A DNA stretch of 54,996 bases from positions 1 to 54,996 of the forward strand of contig JAPPBT010000019.1 in assembly GCA_026702745.1 (NCBI GenBank), written 5' to 3'. Positions 9,799-17,228 of the stretch are shown in pieces. The notes below the pieces were generated by a model. It did no database searches, was not told where the DNA came from, and worked only from the letters and a program-made list of their open reading frames with translations. This DNA comes from Gemmatimonadota bacterium. Lineage in GTDB: Bacteria; JAAXHH01. The number at the start of each line of letters is the position of its first letter. The first letter of the stretch is position 1. A program made the position numbers and the translations under genes.

Positions 9799-9828
9799 AA
9801 CCTAAGAGCCGGGCGGAACGCATGTCAA
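9799..9828 (-). promoter_or_regulatory. Possible promoter of the transport operon
   Basis: On the minus strand there is a consensus -35, TTGACA (9823-9828), followed after 18 bp by a poor -10, TAGGTT (9799-9804), 43 bp upstream of the symporter ATG. A weak -10 with a perfect -35 can indicate an activator-dependent promoter, but no operator is obvious. Confidence 0.4.
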
Positions 9829-9847
9829 GCACTTTCCATTTTGTTGC

Positions 9848-9876
9848 TTGATCTTTAAACGCCCCGATTTTATAGT
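9848..9876 (+). promoter_or_regulatory. Predicted sigma-70 promoter of the Gfo/Idh-mmsA cluster
   Basis: TTGATC (9848-9853), a 17-bp spacer and TATAGT (9871-9876) form a good promoter about 94 bp before the dehydrogenase ATG. It diverges from the transport operon promoter only about 20 bp away, so the two operons could share a regulator. Confidence 0.6.
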
Positions 9877-9969
9877 GAACCATCGCCGTTGACGGTCGGC
9901 ATAGACCGGGTTCGGCGTTTTCATTTCACCATATCAGGAAGAACCAGGACTTCTCGAGGACAACGCGAC

Positions 9970-10959
9970 ATGGAAACTCTCCGTATCGGCATTGCGGGCG
10001 CCGGCGGCATGGGCGGTCATCACGCCCGGTTGCTGTCCGCTCGTGAGGACGTCCGGGTCGTGTCTCTGTTCGATACCGACCCGGTCGCCATGAACCGGAT
10101 GGAAAAGACCCTGGGGCCGTCCGTGCAGGGGTTGAACCACTACGCTTCGCTCGAGTCGATGATCGACTCGGAGAGACTGGACGGGATCGTCATCGCGACC
10201 CCCCATACCCGGCACGCGGACCAGGTCCGGACCAGCCTCGAAGCGGGATTGCACGTGCTCGTTGAAAAACCCATGGCGACGACGACGCGGGACGCCCGGG
10301 ACTTCATCGAATACACGGAACGGGCGGACAGGGTGCTTGCCGTTGCCTACCAGCGCCACGGTGAGGGGAAGTTCATCAAGGCCCGGGAGATGATCGGAGA
10401 CGGCGTCATCGGCGATGTGCGCCTCGTCCACGTCATCATCGCCCAGGACTGCCTGGGGATCTTCAGCCCCGGCGCTTCGTGGCGCGCCGATCCCGCACTG
10501 TCCGGCGGCGGGCACTTCATGGACACGGGCAGCCACATCAATGACATCCTGTTGTGGACGACCAGCCTGGAACCAAAGAACGTCCATGCGTTCATCAACC
10601 CGGAAGGCACCCTCGTCGACGTGAATACGGCCATCTCGGTGGAGTTCACGAACGGCGCCGTCGGTAACCTGTCCTACACCTCCATGTCGCCCGAATGGCG
10701 GGAGGAATTCACCTTCTACGGCACCGAAGGCGTGATGCGTTTCGGCGCTTCCGAGCCGCTATTCGTCCACCGAAAGGGCGAGGATATCCGGCTGCCGCAG
10801 ACTCCGGGCCGGGGGAAACCGCCGGCGGAGAACTTCATCGAGGCCATCCTGGGCGAAGCGGAAGTGCAGGCCCCGCCGATCTGCGGACTGCGCGTCGTGC
10901 AATTGACCGAGGCGGCCTACAAGTCGGCCGAGAGCGGCAAGCCCGAAGCCGTGGGTTGA
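9970..10959 (+). CDS. Gfo/Idh/MocA family NAD(P)-dependent oxidoreductase
   Basis: This 329-residue protein has an N-terminal Rossmann domain with GIAGAGGMGGHHARLL at residues 6-21. The family hallmark EKP is in LHVLVEKPMATTT near residue 100, where Lys-Pro contributes to catalysis. The C-terminal alpha/beta domain includes GGGHFMDTGSHINDILLW, carrying the His/Asp pair expected in the active site. Members oxidise or epimerise sugars, inositols and related polyols. I chose the ATG at 9970, preceded by GAGGA, because an upstream in-frame start gives 27 unrelated residues lying over the promoter region. With the mmsA-type dehydrogenase and the epimerase nearby it suggests polyol or sugar-acid catabolism, which is an inference. 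Confidence 0.92.
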   Translation: METLRIGIAGAGGMGGHHARLLSAREDVRVVSLFDTDPVAMNRMEKTLGPSVQGLNHYASLESMIDSERLDGIVIATPHTRHADQVRTSLEAGLHVLVEKPMATTTRDARDFIEYTERADRVLAVAYQRHGEGKFIKAREMIGDGVIGDVRLVHVIIAQDCLGIFSPGASWRADPALSGGGHFMDTGSHINDILLWTTSLEPKNVHAFINPEGTLVDVNTAISVEFTNGAVGNLSYTSMSPEWREEFTFYGTEGVMRFGASEPLFVHRKGEDIRLPQTPGRGKPPAENFIEAILGEAEVQAPPICGLRVVQLTEAAYKSAESGKPEAVG

Positions 10960-11057
10960 TCAATAACGCCAATCGATTTCGCAGGTGGGTGGCATCGCAT
11001 TAAACATATTACTGAAACCAGTTTAGTTCTTACCTGGGGCAGACATCGAGGACTCAT

Positions 11058-12524
11058 ATGCATGATCAGGAATCAAACGGATGTCCACTGTTTATCGGCG
11101 GAAACTGGACCGGCGCGGTAGACGTGGCTACGGAACCGGTATTCAATCCATCGGACGGCAGCGTGATCGCGAGGACACCCATGTGCGGCGCTTCCGAAGT
11201 CGATGCCGCGGTTCGAGCCGCCCGGGAAGCCCTTCCCGGCTGGTCGACCACGCCGGTCGTGGACAGGGCCAGGATACTCTTCCGGTACGTGCATCTGCTC
11301 GAAACGCACTTCGAGGACCTTTCCCGGCTGGTCACGCGGGAGCACGGTAAGACCCTGGAGGAAGCCCGCGGCTCCGTACGGAGGGGTATCGAGGTCGTGG
11401 AGTTCGCCTGCGGAGCGCCGACGCTGCTCATGGGCGACGCACTGGAAGAGATCGCCAGCGGGATCGACTGCGACACTATCCGGCAGCCCGTGGGCGTCTG
11501 CGCGGGGATCACGCCCTTCAACTTCCCCGCGATGGTGCCCATGTGGATGTATCCCATCGCCATCGTGTGCGGAAACACCTTCGTGCTCAAGCCGTCGGAG
11601 AAGGTGCCGCTGACCGCTATCCGGCTCGTGGAGCTCCTGCAGAAAGCCGGACTGCCACCCGGCGTGATGAACCTCGTGCACGGCGGCGTGGACGTGGTCA
11701 ATGCCCTCTGCACCCATCCGGGCATCGACGCGGTTTCCTTCGTCGGATCATCGCCCGTGGCCCGGCACGTCTACCAGACCGCAACGGCCCACGGCAAGCG
11801 CGTGCAGTCGGCCGGCGGCGCCAAGAACTACATGGTCATCCTGCCCGATGCGGATCCGGAATTCACGGTGGACGCCCTGATAGGATCGGTGTACGGCTGC
11901 GCCGGGGAGCGGTGCATGGCCGGCAGCGTGGCAGTGACGGTGGATGACGCGGCCCGGCGCGTGCTGCCTCCGTTGCGCGAAGCGCTGGACGGGATGAAAG
12001 TCGGCCCGACGGACCGGGATCCCGATGTGGACATGGGGCCGGTGGTTACCCGGCAGCACCTCGACAAGGTGCACGGATACATCGCCTCTGGGCTGTCGGA
12101 CGGCGCTTCGCTCTACCGGGACGGCCGGGGGGTAAAAGTGCCGGAAACGCCGGATGGATTCTACCTGGGTCCCACGATATTCGACGGAGCGTCCACCGGC
12201 ATGAAGATCGTCCGCGAGGAGATCTTCGGTCCGGTCCTCTCCGTGATCCGCACGGACAGCCTTGACAAAGGCATCGAAGCCTGCAACCAGAGCGGTTTCG
12301 GCAACGCCGCGGTCCTGTTCACGGGTGATGGAGGGGCCGCCCGGACGTTCAGGAATCGGGTCAGCGCCGGGATGGTGGGCATCAACGTGGGCGTGCCGGC
12401 CCCCATGGCGTTCTTCCCGTTCTCGGGCTGGAACGGCTCGTTCTTCGGCGACCTGCACATCCAGGGCAAGGAAGGGTTCGCCTTCTATACGCGGCAGAAG
12501 GTCACCATGAGCCGGTGGGCGTGA
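11058..12524 (+). CDS. mmsA: CoA-acylating methylmalonate-semialdehyde dehydrogenase
   Basis: This 488-residue aldehyde dehydrogenase converts (methyl)malonate semialdehyde to propionyl-CoA or acetyl-CoA with loss of CO2, using NAD and CoA. Family-specific features are FIGGNWTG at the start, the GVCAGITPFNFPAMVPMWM cofactor segment, FVGSSPVARHVY, and the catalytic cysteine C286 in CAGERCMAGS. The usual ALDH glutamate position is replaced in AGGAKNYMVILPDAD, as expected for MMSDH (SGGAKNH type). The length matches the family. GAGGA lies about 7 bases before the ATG. The paralogue IolA acts in inositol breakdown, and the flanking dehydrogenase and epimerase fit that route equally well, so valine versus inositol use is unresolved. 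Confidence 0.92.
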   Translation: MHDQESNGCPLFIGGNWTGAVDVATEPVFNPSDGSVIARTPMCGASEVDAAVRAAREALPGWSTTPVVDRARILFRYVHLLETHFEDLSRLVTREHGKTLEEARGSVRRGIEVVEFACGAPTLLMGDALEEIASGIDCDTIRQPVGVCAGITPFNFPAMVPMWMYPIAIVCGNTFVLKPSEKVPLTAIRLVELLQKAGLPPGVMNLVHGGVDVVNALCTHPGIDAVSFVGSSPVARHVYQTATAHGKRVQSAGGAKNYMVILPDADPEFTVDALIGSVYGCAGERCMAGSVAVTVDDAARRVLPPLREALDGMKVGPTDRDPDVDMGPVVTRQHLDKVHGYIASGLSDGASLYRDGRGVKVPETPDGFYLGPTIFDGASTGMKIVREEIFGPVLSVIRTDSLDKGIEACNQSGFGNAAVLFTGDGGAARTFRNRVSAGMVGINVGVPAPMAFFPFSGWNGSFFGDLHIQGKEGFAFYTRQKVTMSRWA

Positions 12525-12597
12525 TCGCGGCGACCCACAAGCCGTGATTGCGGCGGCCGGCCGGAAACGAAATGAGTGGTTCGCAGGGGATGAGTAA

Positions 12598-13680
12598 ATG
12601 TCCCGACCTGATGTGTATATCATGAAAACCCGCCTGGACGGCGAAGACGCGTTAAGCGATGCGGCCTTCGCCGTACCGGCCCGCGAGATGCTGCGCGCGC
12701 TGGGCGTCGATCCCGGGAACCGCGCCGTGATGATGAAACCCAACGTCACGGCCGGAGCACCGCGGAACAGCGGTATCGTCACCCATCCGGCCTTCGTGGC
12801 CGGCCTGGTCGATTACTTCGCCGAAGACGCGGGCGTTTCAGCCGACGACATATACGTGGGTGAAGCGACCAGCAGGCTGACGTCGCAGGCCCAGCGCGAC
12901 CTGGCCTGGGCCCGGAGCGGCTACACGGAGATGGCTCGCGAGAAACGCGTGCGGTTGCTCGAGCTGGCGGACTACGGCAACGTGCGCGTCGTCCCGGGGA
13001 ACACGGTTCAGCTTCATAACATCGGGATCTCCCGCTGGGCGGCCGCGGAGAACGTGTTCTACATCAACGTACCCAAGCTGAAGACCCACAACCTGGGCGT
13101 GGTCACCCTGTGCGGCAAGAACCAGCAGGGCGTCATGATTCCAGTCACGGAACGGCACCTCTGCTCGGACGCGTGGCGCGCCACATTCGGACGCGACGAC
13201 CGGCGCAAGCAGGGACGGGAATGGATGCGCGTCGAGGACCACGAGGCCTGGCAGCGGACCATCGCTCACATGCACTGGGACGTCTTCCTGGCCTGCCAGC
13301 CCGACTTCAACGTCGTGGAGGGCATCGTGGGACGGGACGGCAACGCCTTCTACCTGGGTCGCAACTTCCCTGCCGGCCTCGTCGTCGCCGGCGCATCCAT
13401 GGCCGCGGTGGACCTCGTGGCGGCCCATCTCATGGGTTTCGAACCCGAAAACCTGGTCTATCTGCAGGTCGGGATCGAACGGGGACTGTGTCCGCCATCA
13501 ATCAATGACGTGAACGTACATCTGGTCCGGGACGGCGAGGTGGCCGGACTGGCCGATCCAGATCGCTACAGGGCCAATCCGCCCTTTGAAGTGTATCGCG
13601 ACATCCCCGCGGACTACGCCAAAAAAGACCTATTCGACGAGTACGATCCGAACGCCGAGGATTTTCAGATCACGGCCTGA
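12598..13680 (+). CDS. DUF362 domain protein
   Basis: This 360-residue protein has MMKPNVTAGAPRNSGIVTHPAFVAGLVDYF at residues 40-70 and INVPKLKTHNLGVVTLCGKNQQGVM near residue 160, both characteristic of DUF362. I see no CxxCxxC ferredoxin motif, which some longer members have. The biochemical role is unknown; DUF362 proteins are linked to Fe-S or redox chemistry only by association. The ATG at 12598 follows AGGGGA by 7 bases. Its TGA stop is followed in the same frame by 30 open codons of pentapeptide repeats that end in a TGA overlapping the start of the dioxygenase gene, so the protein may once have been longer, or still be so by readthrough. Confidence 0.82.
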   Translation: MSRPDVYIMKTRLDGEDALSDAAFAVPAREMLRALGVDPGNRAVMMKPNVTAGAPRNSGIVTHPAFVAGLVDYFAEDAGVSADDIYVGEATSRLTSQAQRDLAWARSGYTEMAREKRVRLLELADYGNVRVVPGNTVQLHNIGISRWAAAENVFYINVPKLKTHNLGVVTLCGKNQQGVMIPVTERHLCSDAWRATFGRDDRRKQGREWMRVEDHEAWQRTIAHMHWDVFLACQPDFNVVEGIVGRDGNAFYLGRNFPAGLVVAGASMAAVDLVAAHLMGFEPENLVYLQVGIERGLCPPSINDVNVHLVRDGEVAGLADPDRYRANPPFEVYRDIPADYAKKDLFDEYDPNAEDFQITA

Positions 13681-13690
13681 AGAGGGCCGG

Positions 13691-13765
13691 ACTTCCCGGT
13701 GGGGCACTTCCCGGCGGGACACATCCCGGCGGGACACATCCCGGCGGGACGCATCCCGGAGGGTC
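13691..13765 (+). repeat. Five 15-bp tandem repeats between the DUF362 and dioxygenase genes
   Basis: There are five contiguous units with consensus ACATCCCGGCGGGAC: 13691-13705, 13706-13720, 13721-13735, 13736-13750 and 13751-13765. The two central units are identical. The last unit has diverged to GCATCCCGGAGGGTC, and its GGAGGG is the Shine-Dalgarno of the ATG at 13770. In the DUF362 frame the units read as DFPVG, HFPAG, HIPAG, HIPAG and RIPEG. Confidence 0.95.
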
Positions 13766-13769
13766 TCCC

Positions 13770-14954
13770 ATGACCCAGGTGGAACCGGATCCCCTGTACG
13801 CCGCCTTGATGTCACCCGTATCACGTGACTTCACCCACGGTTTTCTTCCGCCTGAAGACCCCCTTTCACGCCTGCCAGAACCCTTCGAGGAATGGGAGCA
13901 GGCCGGCGGGGTGCTGCCCAAGCTGGCCCTGACGCGACATATCCGCCCCACGATAGAGGATCTTCCCCCCTTTCCGGGGAACAGGCTGGAAACCCTGGCC
14001 GAGCATGAACGGGCCATGAGCCTGTTGTCCTTCCTGGCCAACATGTACGTTTTCGCGCCTGATCACCCGGTGGCCACGGCCATCCCCCGGAACCTGGCCA
14101 CGGCCTGGCACGGCGTGGCCTGCCGCCTTGGACGCCCTCCCATGCTGACCTACGCCTCGCAGGTCATGTACAACTGGCGCAGGTTCGACCGACAGGGCCC
14201 CGTTGAAGTCGGCAATCTCCACATGATGCTGAACTTCCTCGGCGGGATGGACGAGGAGTGGTTTGTCACGATCCACGTGCATATCGAGGCCGTCTCCGGA
14301 CGCGCGCTCTCCGTGCTGATCCCCGGACAGGATGCGGTGTTGCGGGGCGATGCAGGCACTGTCGCCCGTTGCCTGGACGCCGTGACCGGGACGCTCCATG
14401 AAATGCGTTCGATCCTGGAGCGCATGACCGAACGGTGTGATCCCACTACCTACTATCACCGGGTCAGACCGTACATGTTCGGCTGGAAAAACAACCCCGA
14501 ATTGCCCGAAGGCATGGTATATTCGGGCGTGGAGGCCTATGGAGGAAAGCCCCGGCAGTTCCGCGGTGAAACCGGTGCGCAGAGCGCGGTCATCTACGCC
14601 GTGGACGGTTTTCTCGGGATCGAGCACGGTTACGATGAGATGCGGGCCTACCTGATGGAAATGCGCGACTACATGCCGATGCAGGACCGGCACTACATCG
14701 AAACGGTGGAAGCGGGACCGTCCGTCCGCAAGTTCGTCCTTGAACGAGGGGACAGTGAACCGGACCTGAAGAACGCCTACAACGCCGCGGTGGAAGCACT
14801 GTACGAATTCCGGCGGCTGCATATCGAGTACGCCGCCATGTACGTGCTCAAACCCGGTCAGCGGGAGAATAAGGGCCACGTGGGCACGGGCGGCACGCCC
14901 TTTACGGTCTATTTGAAAAAGCACATCGACGAAACTCTCGCGCACCGTATCTAG
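13770..14954 (+). CDS. Indoleamine 2,3-dioxygenase family heme protein
   Basis: This 394-residue protein aligns along its length with IDO enzymes, which open the indole ring of tryptophan to give N-formylkynurenine. Visible matches are RDFTHGFLP near the start, EPFEEWEQAGGVLPKL, the distal-pocket segment PPMLTYASQVMYNWRR, RVRPYMFGWKNNPELPEGMV, and the C-terminal GTGGTPF loop. By comparison with human IDO1, His351 is the proximal heme ligand (human H346), Arg233 corresponds to R231, Tyr228-Tyr229 replace F226-F227, and Thr268 replaces S263. Retention of the heme His, Arg and GTGGT argues for an active dioxygenase, but the pocket changes may alter the substrate. No kynureninase or formamidase gene is in the window. 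The ATG follows GGAGGG in the last upstream repeat unit. Confidence 0.9.
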   Translation: MTQVEPDPLYAALMSPVSRDFTHGFLPPEDPLSRLPEPFEEWEQAGGVLPKLALTRHIRPTIEDLPPFPGNRLETLAEHERAMSLLSFLANMYVFAPDHPVATAIPRNLATAWHGVACRLGRPPMLTYASQVMYNWRRFDRQGPVEVGNLHMMLNFLGGMDEEWFVTIHVHIEAVSGRALSVLIPGQDAVLRGDAGTVARCLDAVTGTLHEMRSILERMTERCDPTTYYHRVRPYMFGWKNNPELPEGMVYSGVEAYGGKPRQFRGETGAQSAVIYAVDGFLGIEHGYDEMRAYLMEMRDYMPMQDRHYIETVEAGPSVRKFVLERGDSEPDLKNAYNAAVEALYEFRRLHIEYAAMYVLKPGQRENKGHVGTGGTPFTVYLKKHIDETLAHRI

Positions 14955-14975
14955 CCGGTACGAAACCGAAAACCG

Positions 14976-15004
14976 TTGCCCTCAATGGCGCTTTCCGTTA
15001 AATT
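14976..15004 (+). promoter_or_regulatory. Predicted promoter of ispH
   Basis: TTGCCC (14976-14981), a 17-bp spacer and TAAATT (14999-15004) lie 38 bp before the ispH ATG. This suggests ispH has its own transcript in addition to any read-through from the dioxygenase gene. Confidence 0.45.
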
Positions 15005-15042
15005 GGTATACCGGTAAAGGCCATATCCACAAGGGCTTAGCG

Positions 15043-16299
15043 ATGGCGCGCCAGTTCGACATACCCAGTTACTACAAGAGTGAAATCACCTCCCGGATCA
15101 AGCAGGGCCGGCGGCTGGTTGATCCCAAGAAGAAGGACCTGTCGCCTTCCATCCTGGATTTCGGCGGCGTACGGTTCATTTTCGCACGGCATTTCGGCTT
15201 CTGCTACGGCGTGGAAAACGCCATCGAGATCGTGTACAAGACGCTGGAGGAAAACCCGGACAAGCGGATCTTCCTGCTCAGCGAGATGATCCACAATCCG
15301 AACGTCAATACCGACCTGCAGTCCAGGGGCATCCAGTTTATCCATACCACGCTCGGCGAACAGCTCATTCCCTGGGATGAACTGACCCGGGACGACCTGG
15401 TCGTCGTCCCCGCCTTCGGCACCACGGTGGAGATCAAGGAAATGCTGACCCGCCGCGGGATCGACTTCTGCACCTACGATACGACCTGCCCCTTCGTCGA
15501 GAAAGTCTGGACCCGGGGCGGCCAGATCGGCCAGCAGGGGTTCACGGTCGTCATTCACGGCAAGCCCCGGCACGAGGAGACGCGCGCGACTTTCTCTCAC
15601 AGCGTCCAGCAGGCCCCGACCGTCGTGGTTCGGAACCGGGAGGAGACCCTCATCCTCGCCGATATCATCACGGGAAAGGTCGACCGGGCACGTTTTTTTG
15701 ATGTATTCGGCGAAAACTGCTCGGAGGGGTTCGATCCGGAAATCCATCTGAACCGGGTCGGCGTGATCAACCAGACCACGATGCTCGCCAGCGAGACCCA
15801 CGAGATCGCGCGGCTGATCAGGGAAGCGCTGGAGGAACGGTACGGCCCCGAGCGCATATCCGATCACTTCGCCGATACCTCCGACACCCTGTGCTACGCG
15901 AGTAACGAGAACCAGAACGCCACCTACGCCATGATCGAGAAGGGGGCGGACGTCGCCCTCGTGGTCGGCGGCTACAACTCTTCCAACACCTCCCATCTGG
16001 TGGAGCTTTGCGAGGAGACGATCAGCACCTTCTTCATCAACAGCAGCAAGGACATCCTGTCGGACCGGCAGATCCGCCACTTCGACCTGGAATCCAAGTC
16101 GATCGTCGCAACCATCGACTGGCTGCCGGACACCCGGCCCGTCGATATCATCCTGACCTGCGGCGCGTCCTGCCCCGATATCATGCTGGACAACGTATTG
16201 CTGCGCATCCTTTCTTTCTTCCCCGACGCGCCCCCGGTAGTGGAAGTCCTCGCCGAATACGAGCATTCGGTCCGCCAGCCCGTCGTTTCCGCCTCGTAA
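15043..16299 (+). CDS. ispH: 4-hydroxy-3-methylbut-2-enyl diphosphate reductase (long type)
   Basis: This 418-residue protein performs the last step of the MEP isoprenoid pathway, reducing HMBPP to IPP and DMAPP with a 4Fe-4S cluster. The three cluster cysteines are C54 (HFGFCYGVENAI), C149 (YDTTCPFVEKVW) and C284 (DTLCYASNENQ). The GGYNSSNTSHL motif binds substrate diphosphate. At 418 residues it is about 100 longer than the E. coli enzyme. The N-terminal extension (first ~40 residues) and internal insertions resemble the cyanobacterial/plant form, which typically relies on ferredoxin. The extra C-terminal CGASCPD (C373, C377) aligns with the GASAPD segment of the short enzymes and is not a cluster ligand there. 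An AAGGG lies 8 bases before the ATG. Confidence 0.95.
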   Translation: MARQFDIPSYYKSEITSRIKQGRRLVDPKKKDLSPSILDFGGVRFIFARHFGFCYGVENAIEIVYKTLEENPDKRIFLLSEMIHNPNVNTDLQSRGIQFIHTTLGEQLIPWDELTRDDLVVVPAFGTTVEIKEMLTRRGIDFCTYDTTCPFVEKVWTRGGQIGQQGFTVVIHGKPRHEETRATFSHSVQQAPTVVVRNREETLILADIITGKVDRARFFDVFGENCSEGFDPEIHLNRVGVINQTTMLASETHEIARLIREALEERYGPERISDHFADTSDTLCYASNENQNATYAMIEKGADVALVVGGYNSSNTSHLVELCEETISTFFINSSKDILSDRQIRHFDLESKSIVATIDWLPDTRPVDIILTCGASCPDIMLDNVLLRILSFFPDAPPVVEVLAEYEHSVRQPVVSAS

Positions 16300-16316
16300 A
16301 TCGCCCAGGAAGTGCC

Positions 16317-17183
16317 ATGCAGATCGGAGTCAGTTCATACAGTTACAGCCGGCTGGTCCGTAACGGCGAGATGACGGAATTCGACGCCATCCGCAAGACG
16401 GCGGAACTCGGATTCGACGTGATCGAGTTCTCTTCGCTGCACCCGCCCGAAGGCGAATCGTTCGAACAGTACGCTCCCGACGTGCGCGCGGCCTGCGATA
16501 AGGCGGGTCTACCTATCGCCAACTACACGGTCGGAGCGGATTTCATCAATGGAAGCGGGGGGGACGTTCAACTCGAAGTGGAGCGGGTGAAGGACGAGGT
16601 GCGCATCGCTCATCTGCTTGGGGCGCCCGGCATGCGCCACGACGCCACGAGGGGGTTTCCCGAAAGCCGTCCCGGCGGGCGCTCATTCGATGATGCCCTG
16701 GCCGTCCTCGTCCCGGCGATCCGGGCGGTCACGGAGTTCGCGGCGGACCTGGGCGTCCGTACCATGGTGGAGAACCACGGGATGTTCTGCCAGGACAGCG
16801 AACGGGTGGAAAGACTGGTCAACGCCGTCAATCACGAAAACTTCGGCGTGCTCATCGACATCGGCAACTTCCTTTGCGTGGACGAACTGCCGGACGCCGC
16901 CGTGGGACGGTTGATCCCCTACGCCTTTCACGTCCACGCCAAGGACTTCCACACCCGGTCGGGAGCCGGCCCCGACCCCGGTGAGGGATGGTTCCGCACA
17001 CGGGGCGGCAACTATCTCAGGGGGGCTATCGTCGGCCACGGGGAAGTCCCCCTGGCGTCCTGCCTGCACGTCCTCTCACGCCACGGTTACGATGGCGTGC
17101 TTTCCATCGAATTCGAAGGACTCGAGCATCCCGTCGACGGTTGTCGCATCGGGCTCGACAATCTCAGGCGCTACCTGGGCTGA
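16317..17183 (+). CDS. Sugar phosphate isomerase/epimerase (TIM barrel, AP-endonuclease 2 family)
   Basis: This 288-residue protein begins MQIGVSSYSYSRLV and has the family features GFDVIEFSSL, TMVENHGMFC near residue 150 (metal-binding Glu and His), GVLIDIGNFL and HVHAKDFH (metal-binding His-x-His-x-Lys/Asp), ending with LSIEFEGLE. Members interconvert keto-sugars or inosose intermediates. It begins 17 bp after ispH, following AGGA. A longer open frame reaching back into ispH is not credible because those residues are out-of-frame ispH sequence. Its TGA stop lies inside the first unit of a 9-bp repeat array. With the Gfo/Idh and mmsA genes upstream it looks like part of a sugar or inositol pathway. 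Confidence 0.88.
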   Translation: MQIGVSSYSYSRLVRNGEMTEFDAIRKTAELGFDVIEFSSLHPPEGESFEQYAPDVRAACDKAGLPIANYTVGADFINGSGGDVQLEVERVKDEVRIAHLLGAPGMRHDATRGFPESRPGGRSFDDALAVLVPAIRAVTEFAADLGVRTMVENHGMFCQDSERVERLVNAVNHENFGVLIDIGNFLCVDELPDAAVGRLIPYAFHVHAKDFHTRSGAGPDPGEGWFRTRGGNYLRGAIVGHGEVPLASCLHVLSRHGYDGVLSIEFEGLEHPVDGCRIGLDNLRRYLG

Positions 17184-17218
17184 CCAGGCTGGCCAGGCTG
17201 ACCAGGCTGGCCAGGCTG
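17180..17218. repeat. 9-bp tandem array carrying stop codons
   Basis: Units alternate CTGACCAGG and CTGGCCAGG from 17180 (4.3 units, 18-bp higher-order period). The epimerase TGA (17181-17183) is in the first unit, and further in-frame TGAs recur at 17199 and 17217. Almost the whole 45-bp gap to the convergent gene consists of this array. Confidence 0.92.
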
Positions 17219-17228
17219 ACCGCACGGT

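Noticed and set aside
13691-13765. CRISPR-like array
   Set aside because: The repeats are contiguous with no spacers, and there are no cas genes. The same applies to the other arrays in the window.
13681-13770. Selenocysteine or programmed recoding at the DUF362 TGA
   Set aside because: There is no recognisable SECIS hairpin right after the stop, and the tail is low-complexity repeat. A lost or variable tail is the simpler reading, although readthrough is listed as testable.
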